DNA of 64,000 nt from Pararge aegeria (GCF_905163445.1 NC_053204.1:9631001-9695000), one strand, 5' to 3'; positions 20,846-31,805 are shown, counted from the stretch's first letter. The notes: generated by a model not told the origin, from the sequence alone. Numbers and translations: made by a program.

Positions 20846-21235
20846 CATGTCCACTTTTTCTTTATGAAGACTAATATGTTGTCTTATAAATGATTAGTAT
20901 TTATTTATTCTTTAAAATAATTGTTTTATAAATATAACCTAAAATAAACTATTGAAAACTAAATAAAATCTAAAACGTCTTCGAAACCACCGCAGCGAGG
21001 TACAGTTCTTAAGATGCTGGCAGCATTGCCCCTTTGGATTTACAAACTAATTCGTTGGGCAAGGTAACTGCCCGCCCTAGGATCACCGGTAGACTCGATA
21101 AACCTATTCGATAGTTCTTTGGAAAGAGCTCGTGCAAAGTCTCTAAATATATTATAATCTCTCTCTTATAAATACCATACTACTATAAATATATTGTGAA
21201 GCTACAGTAAGTATGCCTATTTCTTAAAACTTCTC
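20846..21235 (-). mobile_element. LINE-A fragment split by LINE-E
   Basis: LINE-A internal sequence (tccactttttctttatgaag, actaatatgttgtctta) runs to about 20890 and resumes near 21168 (ctataaatatattgtgaagc). The same order is continuous at 39001-39085. The intervening 20893-21160 is a LINE-E 3' end on the minus strand. Confidence 0.55.
20893..21160 (-). mobile_element. LINE-E 3' end
   Basis: aactaaataaaatctaaaac, acgtcttcgaaaccaccgc, aagatgctggcagcattgcc and gatcaccggtagactcgata match 59205-59365, where an ORF2 C-terminus is still open. This copy carries several substitutions and no long frame. Confidence 0.65.
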
Positions 21236-21397
21236 ACGGAGGGATTAGCGTGATTTAGCAGCAGTGGGCTAGTGATGAAATAAAGATTTATGAAGAGCTT
21301 TCCGCCAAAAAATGATGAAACACCCAAAAATCTTTTTACAGAATTTCCTTTTGTCATCGAACTTATACCGGAGTTCTATGATTGTATATGTTTAACA

Positions 21398-21698
21398 TCA
21401 TATCGATTACTGGCCCACTAGAGAGCACGGATCTCCGCTCACAATAAAAGGGTTTAAGGCCGCAGTCCACTACGCTGGCCTAGTGCAGATTGGTGGACTC
21501 CGGACACCTTTGAGAACATTCTGTAGAACTCTTAGGCATGCAGGTTTCCTCACGATGTTTTCCTTCACCGTTGAAGAATGTGATATTTTGATTGCTTAGT
21601 TCGCACATAACTTAGAAAAGTTAGAGTTGCGTGCTGGGATTAGAACTCGGCCCACCGAAAGTGAGGTCGAAGTCCTACCCACTGGGCTATCACCGCTT
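21398..21698 (-). mobile_element. SINE-B, full length
   Basis: Includes ccactagagagcacggatct, cgatgttttccttcaccgtt, ataacttagaaaagttagag, B-box complement ggattagaactcggcc and A-box complement acccactgggctatcacc. Confidence 0.85.
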
Positions 21699-21961
21699 CA
21701 TATAAGTCTCATAAAACTGTGTCACTGTAAAATTAATAATGGCCGCTACACTAATTTTTTATTTAATATCGAAATACACATCCATGCGACATGCAACGCA
21801 GGGCCGCGTCATTTAAATCAATTGTAAATTATTTTCGAAATGACTTTGCTGATAAATTGTGTTAACAGATTGAATTTATTAAATGCAGAATAAGTTGTAT
21901 GAATTGTAACGAGTACGTACGTTAAATTGTTTAAGCCCATGTTGCCAACTGGCATCAACCA

Positions 21962-22405
21962 TCCCTACTAATATTATAATTATAAATGTCAATGTAAGTT
22001 TGTTTGTTACGCTTTCACGCAAAAACTACTTAACCCATCCTCATGAATATTTGTACACATATTCTTGGAAGTGTTAGAAGCAATATAGGATACTTTTTAT
22101 CCCGACATTAAGCTCGGTTCCTTTGGGATAGGGGATGAGTGTTTGACGATTTTGCACCATAACTCCGACAAATTATAACCGATTTAAATAATTATTTTTG
22201 TACTATAGAGGTTATAATATGTGTTTTATTTTGCCCAAGCTGTGGTTGGAGATAGAGGACAGAACTCCTGAGCGGACAGCAGCAAACCCCTCATTTAAGG
22301 CTTAGCGATACTGAATACTTTAATTTTGTTTTAGATCTACAACTAAATTTAATGCCACATCAAAAAACAATATCAAACGCAGACGAAGTCGCGGGCAACA
22401 GCTAG
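21962..22405 (+). mobile_element. Helitron, 444 bp
   Basis: Host A then tccctactaatattataatt at the 5' end; gtcgcgggcaacagctag at the 3' end followed by host T. The internal blocks ataggatactttttatcccg and ctgagcggacagcagcaaac are shared with the minus-strand copies at 36225-36688, 41281-41729 and 62684-63110. It is non-autonomous. Confidence 0.88.
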
Positions 22406-22727
22406 TACCCTATAATTATATATAATCCTGTGTTATTATGTATAATACTGTGTTTCCTGCCACGTATAATTTGAGTACCTTCAAGGCTATTCACTCTGAA
22501 TAGGCTTTTTCTAGGCAAGCGTGCTCCAACCTGGACCTCATCATTGCTTTCTAACGGGCATGATTGTCAAACGCTGGCCTATCGTTAATAATAGGAGCAA
22601 CACTTCGCAGGGTATGAGAGGAACACTTCCTGCAGAGTGTTGCCCTGTGTCCATCAACTTGAGACGTAGGTATCAAACCTCATGCGCCTGTAGTTACACC
22701 GACACCCACCCATAATATATTTATATA
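22406..22727. other. Probable old retroposon sequence
   Basis: ggcaagcgtgctccaacctg and ttctaacgggcatgattgtc resemble dispersed lepidopteran repeat material, but I have no second copy in this window to define it. Confidence 0.25.
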
Positions 22728-23073
22728 TGACGGCGCCGGCAAGAAATCAGTAAACAACACGTGCACCGCTCTCGCCACCTGGCGCATTGTTCATTATCCC
22801 CACTCACCTACTACTCAAGTCGTTATGATCCGTATATAAAGACCGAAACTACAGTGGCGAGGCAGTCTTGGCTCTGGCGTAGCACGGCGCACATGATGTA
22901 CCCTGCTAGTAGCTTATCTTGATTACCATCTCTCATAATTACTATCTTGATTGAAGTAGTGGTTAGTTATTATTAAATAAGTGATTATAACTTCACTGCA
23001 TTTCATAGAATTACAAAGACTACTTTCCTGACTTATCTTCTTCTTTTATTTATTATGTCCGACCCCCCTGCCG

Positions 23074-23078
<5 letters not shown>
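22728..23078 (+). mobile_element. Solo LTR
   Basis: The segment begins tgacggcgccggcaag and ends cccctgccgacaca (TG...CA), with TATA on both sides (22724-22727 and 23079-23082) as a possible 4-bp target duplication. The duplication is weak evidence because the flank is (TA)-rich. A TATA box (tatataaag near 22833) lies in the middle. No primer-binding site or coding sequence follows. Orientation is inferred from the TATA box. Confidence 0.6.
22828..22840 (+). promoter_or_regulatory. TATA box within solo LTR
   Basis: ccgtatataaagacc is a consensus TATA motif about 105 bases into the LTR. Confidence 0.5.
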
Positions 23079-23115
<37 letters not shown>

Positions 23116-23150
23116 TATAATTATATATATGTATATATTATTTATATATT
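23079..23150. repeat. (TA)n microsatellite
   Basis: About 16 TA units at 23079-23109, followed by imperfect TA-rich sequence. Confidence 0.9.
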
Positions 23151-23165
23151 TGTGTAATTTTAAAT

Positions 23166-23343
23166 ATTATTTATTGCACCTCCCTCTTTTCTATGTTTTT
23201 TCCTTTTACGCCATTGGTTGCCTGGAAGAAATCGCTATGTAGCGATAAGGCAACCAAATTGTACTCTCTTGATATGTATTTATATCTCTGTAACTACTTT
23301 TTTTCTTTGGTGTACAATAAAAGTGTATTCATTCATTCATTCA
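23166..23343 (+). mobile_element. LINE-D 3' end with (ATTC)n tail
   Basis: cgccattggttgcctggaag, aaatcgctatgtagcgataa and gtgtacaataaaagtgtatt, then four ATTC units. The same 3' end is at 35720-35836 (plus) and 58864-59050 (minus). Confidence 0.75.
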
Positions 23344-23592
23344 TCGTCTGCGAAAGGTGCAGAAGCCATTTGTGGGAATGAGTATACGCTTTTATTTATT
23401 TATTTTATTTATTTCCATAGATATACCAACGATACACTGTGTTATCGTTAATCATTTTACATTATAGTTTATTGTCCGAGTACAGCTATCACTTACAGGT
23501 ACAAAATAGTAAGAATAAAAGAATTAATATTAAACAAATTAAAATAATGATTCTAATTAAAATTAAGAAAAATTTAAAAACAATTAAAAAAA

Positions 23593-23958
23593 AATGGATT
23601 ATAATATGATTCCTAAGGTAATTTTGGACCTACCATTACATAAGTAAAGAATGTGGTAAAACACATTTAATACAGCGAGGTTATTATACAATTGATGAAT
23701 TTCTTAATGATAAAGTTGCTTGGGAGCATGCGGCCCCGCTTTCATCTCTCACAAGATAGAAAAATGAATGTTAAAATGTAAAATGTTAATTGTTTATATT
23801 GGAAAAGAGCAACTGCTGAGTTTCTTGCCGGCTTCTTCTTGGTAGAATCTGCCTTCCGAACCGGTGGTAGAGTCACTAAACACAGACTGATTTGACGTTT
23901 CAAAAGTGCTTATATTAGGCCTACTTGAAATAAATGAATTTTGAATTTTGAACACAGC
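23593..23958 (+). mobile_element. LINE-A 3' end
   Basis: ORF2 C-terminal codons (atgattcctaaggtaatttt gives MIPKVI; ttattatacaattgatgaat gives YYTIDEF) with a frameshift near 23645. The 3' UTR (gccggcttcttcttggtaga) and the gaattttgaattttgaa tail follow. Confidence 0.75.
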
Positions 23959-23979
23959 ATTGCAAAATTTTTTTTTGTA

Positions 23980-24298
23980 ACTGATTGACTAGCGCTTGAC
24001 CGCAATCACACCTGATGGTAAGTGTAGATGTGGGCTAAGATGACACGAGCTTGCCTAGAAGATGCCTATTCACTCTTGTTTTCAAGATACCCAGGTCGTA
24101 AGAATTAGGAAACACAGAACTCAGAAGGGTGTTCCAAACCCCAGCCATGCGTTAACGAAAATGAAGATACAGATCGCTTCGTGCGAGTTTTTGGGATATT
24201 AACAATAGGGGTGAAAACTCGCCCGGTGTCTTGCAGTGCGATGGTAGAATGGAGAGGAGGGGATCAGATCGCATAGTTCCTGAGCACACTCTTCAAAT
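23980..24298. repeat. Dispersed repeat I, copy 1
   Basis: gactagcgcttgaccgcaat, cacacctgatggtaagtgta and gcctagaagatgcctattca are shared with 39400-39510. The family is not identified. Confidence 0.45.
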
Positions 24299-24300
24299 TA

Positions 24301-24591
24301 TCTTAATATATATAAATCTCCTGTCACGATGTTTGTCCGCGATGGACTTCTAAACTACTTAACCGATTTTAAATTAAATTGACACACCGTGAGCAGTCTG
24401 GTCCAACTTAAGAGATAGGATAGCTTAGATCTTTAATTAAAGTAGCAATTTTATTTTATTGAAAAATATTTGTCTATAACTAATTGACAGTCACATGTTA
24501 TATATATACTACTATACTCATTTAAGGCTTAGCGATACTGAATACTTTAAAAACAATATCAAACGCAGACGAAGTCGCGGGCAACAGCTAG
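24301..24591 (+). mobile_element. Short Helitron
   Basis: Host A, then tcttaatatatataaatctc; CTAG at 24588-24591, then host T. It is the same family as 16078-16372 and 19648-19968, with a shorter (TA) tract. Confidence 0.85.
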
Positions 24592-24749
24592 TATTTTATA
24601 AAACTTGGACAAACTGGCTACCTTACAGCGATGATCAAGACTTTTGAGTTTAGCTAAAAGTGGAGAATCCTCGCCTATAATCATTGAAAGATAAATTTAA
24701 AGATTTTAAAATAATACCAGTGTAAAGTCAGTACATATTTGAAAATATA

Positions 24750-25230
24750 ATGTACGTTCATAAAAACATTTCTAAATTAAAAAAAAAATGTGACTGCAAT
24801 AATTTAAACATTAGTAAGTAAAAATAAACTTACAGTGCAATATACTAGGTTACATAAAATTCATAATTCTACAATAAACTACCAATTGACATCTTGGAGA
24901 TGTCTCTTAAAAAGTTCAAAGTTTGTATTAAACGTAAGCTTATAAAAAAGTACTATTATAGTATAAAGGATTATGTAATCGATAAAAAAGCTTGGGTGTA
25001 AATTATTGCTCTTCTAATAATTTAAAATGACATTGTGAGATGGTGATAAAAAAAAAACACGCGGCTAAGTTTGTTGTGGGCTTCTTCTTAGCGTTTGGAA
25101 CCCTCGTAGCTTTAGTTTTAAGTTTACGAATGTGGTTATCGCCATCATCTCACTACCGTGTAATTCTTATGTAAGCATCAAAAGTGCCACCTATGGGCCT
25201 ACTTGAACAAAGATATATATATTTTTTTAT
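24750..25230 (+). mobile_element. LINE-B 3' region
   Basis: ORF2 C-terminal remnants (aaaaagttcaaagtttgtat and gtattaaacgtaagcttata give KKFKVCIKRKLI) are followed by the 3' UTR (ggctaagtttgttgtgggct). The end is tgggcctacttgaacaaaga. A deletion relative to 37735-38260 removes about 20 bases near 24870. Confidence 0.7.
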
Positions 25231-25349
25231 AAGTCTCCTGGCTCGGCGATCCCCAGCATCCAAAGCGGTTAACTGTTACCTGGCGGAACCATTATAAAGA
25301 TGACTGCAGTACTCCATTCACGACCGAACTTGAGCCTGATATGGCAATT

Positions 25350-25470
25350 ATTTGGTTGGTCGTAACAATGCTGCTTAGCGCCAGAAATAAGCATGGGGGT
25401 AGTAGTTCCCCGGGCGAGCTCTGTCACATAAAAACTCAGCTACAACTAAAGAAAATAATCTCCTACTACT
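25350..25470 (-). repeat. Dispersed repeat H, copy 4
   Basis: gtaacaatgctgcttagcgc and gggcgagctctgtcacataa are the reverse complement of repeat H. Confidence 0.5.
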
Positions 25471-25482
25471 AAAGTCGCTATA

Positions 25483-25625
25483 AGATTGATGTAAAAGGCA
25501 TATACCTATTTCGGCATCGACGGTAGTAGAGACGTAGCTTAATTGGAAAAAGCGCTCAGGCCGCGATTGCCAAAGAGTCGCAGTTTCAAATTCTGCCCGA
25601 AATTTTTTAAATGCATTTTAAATTT
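25483..25625 (+). repeat. tRNA-like unit, copy 1 (decayed)
   Basis: The 143-bp unit starts gtcgctataagattgatgta and holds a tRNA-like core from about 25533. The A-box tagcttaattgg is intact, but the B-box has decayed to agtttcaaattct. A T6 run follows the core. It is duplicated at 25790-25940. Confidence 0.55.
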
Positions 25626-25789
25626 ATACAATTGGTAATTCCTCCAAGTGTAGGTAGAAACACTAGTTAAAATAATAAAATTATAATAAAAACAATGTGT
25701 CATCTCTTGTTCCAAACGTATTTCATTGTAATTTGGACCTTTGAAAAAGTAGACCGAAACCGCAACGTTTTCTAATAGATGACGCTACA

Positions 25790-25940
25790 GTCGCTATAAG
25801 ATTGATGTTAAAGGCATATACTAATTTCGACATCGACGGTAGGAGAGCCGTAGCTTAATTGGAAAAAGCGCTCAGGCCGCGATTGCCAGAGAGTCGCAGG
25901 TTCAAATCCTGACGGTTCCGAATTTTTTTATATGCATTTT
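25790..25940 (+). ncRNA. tRNA-like Pol III unit, copy 2
   Basis: The core spans about 25844-25919. The A box tagcttaattgg and B box ggttcaaatcc are intact. The acceptor ends pair for six bases (gagccg with cggttc) and D and T arms form. A T7 run follows within 3 bases of the core. The anticodon arm is poor: the candidate loop lacks U33, so I do not assign an amino acid. It could be a tRNA pseudogene or the head of a tail-less SINE. The flanks are conserved with copy 1, so a DNA segment was duplicated rather than two retroposons landing independently. Confidence 0.45.
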
Positions 25941-26349
25941 AATTTTATAAAAATTAAAGAAAATAACATTAGCAATGTAACGCGATACGCAATACGTCAT
26001 TGTGTGCGCTTACCTTAATAAAGCAATTTAAACTGTTATAGATCTGTAAATTAATGGCAATGTAATTTTAAATTGCACCATATGGAATTGACATTCAAAT
26101 TCGCGTTTTGGTAATTCATTATTTATTATTCGAACATCGATGGTAACTGTTTATTACAAATTGTTACACACTTTAATTGTATACTGTGGTATGTTACTTA
26201 AACTGAAATTCATTCTTAAAATTGGGCGTCTATGGGACAATTTCAACTAATGTATATTTCACCAGATAGTAAAATATTAAATCAATGCGAAATGCAATCG
26301 AATCAATAGACAACAAAAGAACCCCTAGTATGGCAGATGTTGAATAGGA

Positions 26350-26475
26350 TCGTATATTTATTTTATTTAACTCTTTATTTGAACACCACTATGAGGTTAG
26401 GAAAATAAATAAAAACAACAGAAATACAAAGACAGAAGTAGAATACAAAAGGCGATCTTATCGGTTAGTAGCATT
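26350..26475 (-). mobile_element. LINE-D-type 3' end, truncated by minisatellite
   Basis: Same sequence as 3660-3790 (actctttatttgaacaccac, acagaaatacaaagacagaa, gtagaatacaaaaggcgatc). It stops where the 17-bp array begins. Confidence 0.6.
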
Positions 26476-27412
26476 ATTTACTTTCATACATTATTTACTT
26501 ATTTGCATTATTTACTTACGTTCATTATTTAATTACAAACATTTTTTACTTAAATACATTATTTACTTACATTATATACTTATTTATTTACTTAAGTACA
26601 TTATTTACTTACATTATATACTTATTTATTTACTTAAGTACATTATTAACTTTCATACATTATTTATTAATATGCATTATTTACTTTTGTACATTATTTA
26701 ACTACATACATAATTTACTTAAATACATTATTTACTTATTTACAAAATTTTTATTTAAGAACATTATTTACGTAAATACATTATAAACGTATTTGCATTG
26801 TTTACTTACGTACATTATTTACTTACATTATATACTTATTTATTTACTGACGTACATTAATTACTTTCATACACGTACATTACTAACATTAATTTCATAC
26901 ATACTTTCATACATTATTTAATTACAAACATTTTTTACTCAAATAAATTATTTACTTACATTATATACTTATTTATTTACTTAAGTACATTATTTATTAA
27001 TATGCATTATTTACTTTTGTACATTATTCAACTACATACATAATTTACTTAAATACATTATTTACTCATTTACAACATTTTTATTTAAGAACATTATTTA
27101 CGTAAATACATTATTTACGTATTTGGATTGTTTACTTACGTACATTATTTACTTTCAAACATTTTTTCCTTAAATACATTATTTACTAACGTACATTATT
27201 TACTAACATTATATACTTATTTATTTACTGACGTACATTAATTACTTTCATACACATACATTACTTACATTAATTTCATACATACTTTCATACATTATTT
27301 AATTACAAACATTTTTTACTTAAATACATTATTTACTTATGTACATTATTTACTTACGTACATTATTTACTTTCATACATTATTTACTTATTTACATTAT
27401 TTACTTACGTAC
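26460..27412. repeat. 17-bp AT-rich minisatellite, left array
   Basis: Imperfect tandem units of the type tacattatttacttaaa (17 bp) fill the stretch, with variant units containing atatacttatttattta. At least two higher-order blocks of roughly 300 bp recur (compare 26520-26850 with 26925-27250). Orientation is opposite to the array at 28320-31165. Confidence 0.85.
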
Positions 27413-27605
27413 ATTGTTCAATCCTTAGATTGGACACACCATAGGGCCCGATAGGCAGACCCTAGTTCTTGTTGCAGGTTTGAGTGAATAAAAAACATGA
27501 CCTCAGCGAAGGTTGTATTTGAGGAAGTGGATGATATTGCATTATTTTGTATGACAAGTTACATTGACAGATGACGTTACACTATGGTTGTAAAGGGCGC
27601 CGACA
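27413..27605 (-). mobile_element. Partial 3' LTR of BEL/Pao remnant
   Basis: On the minus strand the LTR start tgtcggcgccc lies directly after the polypurine tract at 27606-27620 (plus-strand tgatccccccttttg). About 190 bp follow before the minisatellite. The far end is missing. Confidence 0.6.
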
Positions 27606-28290
27606 TGATCCCCCCTTTTGAAACACCGAGGGTGTTTAAGATGAAGTTTCCGAAAGAAGAGGGCAAATCTGAGTCAAATGTCTTCTAACGACTCATCTAG
27701 AGGTTTTTATTTCCGCCACTCTTGAAATGCCATCAGGACCAGGAAATAATCCTACCACTCTGCCCATACGCCAGTGTAGTGGAGCGAGGTTATCGTCTTG
27801 TAGAATGACGAGGTCTCCGAGGTGTAGTTTGTCCTTATTAGTGCGCCAATTGGTGCGCTTTTTCACATATTTCTTCAAATCTGTTCGCGACAAACATTTT
27901 TAGTTTGGTCGGACTGGTCTTAATCCAGCCGAGTAAATAATCGCACCAGTGTACGCAATTGGCTATAGCTGCACGTATAGATGTAAGGCAGGACGCGCAG
28001 AGCGCCTCCGATAATTCGAGGCCCGGAATCGTCATCGGCTTGCCGCTAGGCGCTACCCTTGACCTACCGTACGCGTGGATCATTTTTACATAGATACATG
28101 TCCCGTATCCGAACATAGATGCGTCGCTGAACGAATGAAGTTCGATTGTAACATTATCTTTGCTGATTACGTATCGCGGAATTTGTATTGAATGTAGTAT
28201 ATTTCTTTTATGCGCTTCCGCTCTTTAAGAATTTCAGTGGGTTCGGGTTGATCCCATTCTACCTTGAGAATCCATAATTTTTGTATTAAT
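27606..28290 (-). pseudogene. BEL/Pao pol remnant: RNase H joined to C-terminal domain
   Basis: Reading the minus strand from about 28152, the frame gives ELHSFSDASMFGYGTCIYVK, the start of a BEL/Pao RNase H with its first catalytic aspartate. It continues to GLELSEALC and LLGWIKTSPTKLKMFVANRF. An open frame at 27693-27893 then reads LHLGDLVILQDDN and GRVVGLFPGPDGISRVAEI, the C-terminal domain (DUF5641 type) that follows integrase. The integrase core is absent, so an internal deletion fused the two parts. Upstream gag, protease and RT are also missing. It is a dead relic unrelated in sequence to the complete element at 45.6 kb. Confidence 0.85.
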
Positions 28291-28446
28291 GAAGTACTTA
28301 AATAATGGATCGAAAACCTTGAATGTACTAGAAATTATTTGCCACTTAGTAATGATGTAAATAATATACTTAAGTAAATAAATAAGAATACAATGTAAGT
28401 AAATAAGATATCAAAGTAAATAATGTACATAAGTAAATAAAGAAAT

Positions 28447-28640
28447 ATATACCCGGCTAAGTTTGTTGTGGGCTTCTTCTTAGAGCAGGACGCGTTTGGA
28501 ACCCTTGTGGCTTGGTTTAAAGTTTACGAATGTGGTTATCGCCATCATCTCACTATCGTGTAATTCTTATGTACGCATCAAAAGTGCCACCTATGGGCCT
28601 ACTTGAATAAAGATATTTTTGACTTTGACTTTGACTTTAT
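28447..28640 (+). mobile_element. LINE-B 3' end inserted in minisatellite
   Basis: cggctaagtttgttgtgggc, then gaatgtggttatcgccatca, ending gatatttttgactttgactt. Minisatellite units lie on both sides. Confidence 0.8.
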
Positions 28641-28907
28641 AATGCAAGTAAATTATCTATGTAAGTAAATAATATACAACTGTAAATAATACAAATCACT
28701 CAATTAAGTATGAAAGTAAATAAGTAAATAATGTATGTAAATAAATAAATAAGCATATAATGTAAGTAAATAATGTACATAAGTAACTAAAAAAATAAGT
28801 AATGCAAGTATATTATATAGGTAAATAATGTATATAAGTCAATAATGTACGTAAGTGAATAATGTAAATAAGTAAATAATTTATTTAAAGAAATTATGTA
28901 TGTAAAT

Positions 28908-29167
28908 AGATAGATAAATAGATATACTACGACAATGCACACATCGCCATCTAGCCACAAAGTTAGCGTAACTTGTGCTATGGGTACTAAGATGACTAAT
29001 CAATATTTTTATGAATAATATACATAAAAACTTAGAATATACATATAAACACCCAGACACTGAAGAAAATTGATGCTCATCACACAAACATTTCCAGCTG
29101 TGGGAATCGAACCCACAGCCTTGGACTCAGAAAGCAGGGTCGCTGCCCACTGTGCCACTCGGCCGTC
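28908..29167 (-). mobile_element. SINE-A, full length, inserted in minisatellite
   Basis: (ATAG/AAAT) tail at the left; cgtaacttgtgctatgggta; B-box complement tgggaatcgaacccacag; head end cactcggccgtc at 29167. Array units continue on both sides. Confidence 0.88.
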
Positions 29168-31165
29168 AGATCAGTATTAAAGGAAATAATGTATGTAAGT
29201 AAATAATGTATGTAAGTAAATAATGTACGTACGTAAATAATGCAAATAAGTAAATAATTTATGAAAATAAATAATGTACTTAAGTAAGTATATAATGTAT
29301 TCCAGTATATAATTTAAATAAGTAAACAATGTACTTAAGGAAATAATGTATTTAAATATATGATGTAAATAAGTATGTTATGTATTTAAGCAAATACTGC
29401 ACTTAAGTAAATAATAAACTTAAGTATATAATGTACTTAAGTATATAATGTATTTAAGTATATAATGTATTTAAGTATATAATGAACATAAGTAATTAAT
29501 GTATTAAATTAAATAATGTACTCAAGTAAACGATGTTCTTAAGTAAATAATGTATTATAGTATATAAAGTATTTATGTATATAATGTACATAAGTATATA
29601 ATGTATTAAATAAAATAATTTACTTAAGTAAACGATGTTCTTTAGAAAATAAAGTACTTAAGTGTATAATGTATTTAAGTATATAATATACATAATTATA
29701 TAATGTACTTAAGTAAATAATGTACTTTAGTATATAATGAACTTAAGTATATAATAAATTTAAATATTGATTTTACATAAGTAAATAATGTACTTAGGTA
29801 AATAATGTACTAAAGTATATAATGTACTTAAGTGTAAACTGTATTTAAGTATATAATGTTCTTAAGTATATACTGTATTTAAATATATAATGTTTATAGG
29901 TATATTATGTACTTAAGTATATAATGTAAGTAAGTATATCATGTATTTAAGTAAATAATGTACTTTAGTATATAATGAACTTATGTTTATAATGTTTTAA
30001 AATATTTAATATACATAAGTAAATAATGTACTTAAGTAAATAATGTACTAAAGTATATAATGTACTAAAGTGTATAATGTACTTAAGTATATAATGTACT
30101 TTATTATATAATGTACATAAGTATATAATGTCCTAAAGTAAAAAATGTAATTTAGTATAAAATGTACTACAGTATATTATGTACTTAAGTATATAATGTA
30201 TTTCAATATATAATGTACTTAAGTAAATAATGTACTTAATTAAATAATGTACTTAAGTATTTAATGTAAGTAAGTATATAATGTACTTAAGTAAATAAGG
30301 TACTTTAGTATATAATGAACTTAAGTATATAATGTAAGTAAGTATATAATGTACTTAAGTAAATAATGTAAGTAAGTATATAATGTATTCAAGTATATAA
30401 TGTACGAAAGTAAATAATGTACTTTAGTATATAATGTACTTAAGTATATAATGTGTTTAAATATATAATGTAAGTAAGTATATAGTGTACTTAAGTAAAT
30501 AAGGTACTTTAGTATATAATGTGTTTAAGTAAATAATGAACTTAAGTATATAATGTACAAAAGTATATAATGAATTTAACTACATAATGTAAGTAAGTAT
30601 ATAATGCATTTAAGTATATAATATACAAAAGTAAATAATGTACTGAAGTAAATAATGTACTTAATTAAATAATGTACTTAAGTATATAATGTAAGTTAGT
30701 ATGTAATGCATTTAAGTCTATAATGTACTTAAGTAAATAATGTATTTTAGTATATAATGTATTTAAGTATATAATGAACTTAAGTATATAATTTAAGTAA
30801 GTATAAATAAAGTATTTATTTAGGTATATTATGTACTTAAGTATATAATGCATTTAAATATTTAATGTATATAAGAAAATAATGTACTTAAGTTAATAAT
30901 GTATTTAAGTATATAAAGTTCATACGTATATAATGTACGTAAGTAAATAATGTACTTTAGTATATAATGTATTTAAGTATATAATGCTCTTTAGCATATA
31001 ATATATTTAGGTATATAATGTTTTTAACAAATAATGTACTTTAGTATATAATGAACTTAAGAATATAATGTAAGTAAGTATATTATGTATTTAAGTATAT
31101 AATGATCTTCTGTAAATAATGTACTTAAGTTCATAATGTACTTTAGTATAAAATGTATTTACTTG

Positions 31166-31430
31166 AGAACATACACCTTTACCAACCATTACACCTTTTA
31201 TAATTAAAAAAATCCGTTCACGTGATGCCCGGACAGAGAGACAGACAGATAGACAGACAGATAGACAGACAGATAGACAGACAGACAGACAGACAGGCAA
31301 AAATTAAATAAAAATCTGTTTTCGATTATAAAGCATCCCCCGATCAAAACTTTCAAAATATATTATATGTACATAAATCTTCCAGTTACAGTTTTATTAT
31401 AAGTTCCATAGATAACCTATTTCGATAGTT
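31166..31430 (-). mobile_element. Interspersed element with (GACA)n
   Basis: The reverse complement of 54565-54720: aatccgttcacgtgatgccc, a GACA/GATA tract (about 31234-31298), tttaataaaaatctg-type sequence and cttccagttacagttttatt. The class is probably Helitron-derived; ends were not resolved. The Cys/Leu-rich ORF at 31091-31300 is translation of the tract. Confidence 0.5.
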
Positions 31431-31627
31431 TAAAAATCAGTTGAACTGTGATATTTCCGTTATTATAAACCAGTACAGCGTGTAATTCGCGCTCAGTTAA
31501 GTATCCTCGTAAAAGCATTTTATTCCATTGAATGCGTGAATGTATCGTTTGCGGACGATTGGTTACAGATTTACAACGTTTTTTATAATTCTTTATGTAA
31601 AATGATATTGTTTTTTTTTATAATCCT

Positions 31628-31805
31628 ACTAGCTGTCCCGGCGAACTTCGTACCGCCAAACATCTTTTGATGAATATTTCAATACTTTTTATCCTATTCA
31701 TGACTAAGAATAATCCAAACAATCAAATATCATAAAAATTGGTCCAGCCGTTCTTGAGTTATAAATGGTGTAACTAACACAACTTTTTTTTACATATTTA
31801 GATTT
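31628..31805 (-). mobile_element. Helitron 3' part (second subfamily)
   Basis: Plus strand starts ctagctgtcccggcgaactt (CTAG end of a minus-oriented element) and continues to ttggtccagccgttcttgag, as at 37557-37733. The 5' end is not found. Confidence 0.55.

Larger units (their letters stand above)
28320..31165. repeat. 17-bp AT-rich minisatellite, right array
   Basis: Units of the type aagtatataatgtactt and aagtaaataatgtactt (17 bp) repeat for about 2.85 kb, less about 0.45 kb of inserted LINE-B and SINE-A. This is the reverse complement of the left array's unit. Units are more regular from about 29400 onward. The ORF at 30665-30853 is translation of the array. Confidence 0.9.

Noticed and set aside
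25844..25919. Functional tRNA-Ser(CGA)
   Set aside because: The loop that would give CGA lacks U33 and the anticodon stem has a mismatch, so I kept it as tRNA-like only.
30665..30853. 62-codon Tyr/Ile-rich minus-strand ORF
   Set aside because: It is translation of the minisatellite; the periodic peptide follows the 17-bp unit.
28320..31165. CRISPR-like regular repeats
   Set aside because: Units are contiguous 17-bp AT-rich tandem copies with no unique spacers, in clearly eukaryotic sequence. This is a minisatellite.
31091..31300. 69-codon Cys/Leu-rich ORF resembling a signal peptide
   Set aside because: The sequence is the (GACA)n tract read in one frame.
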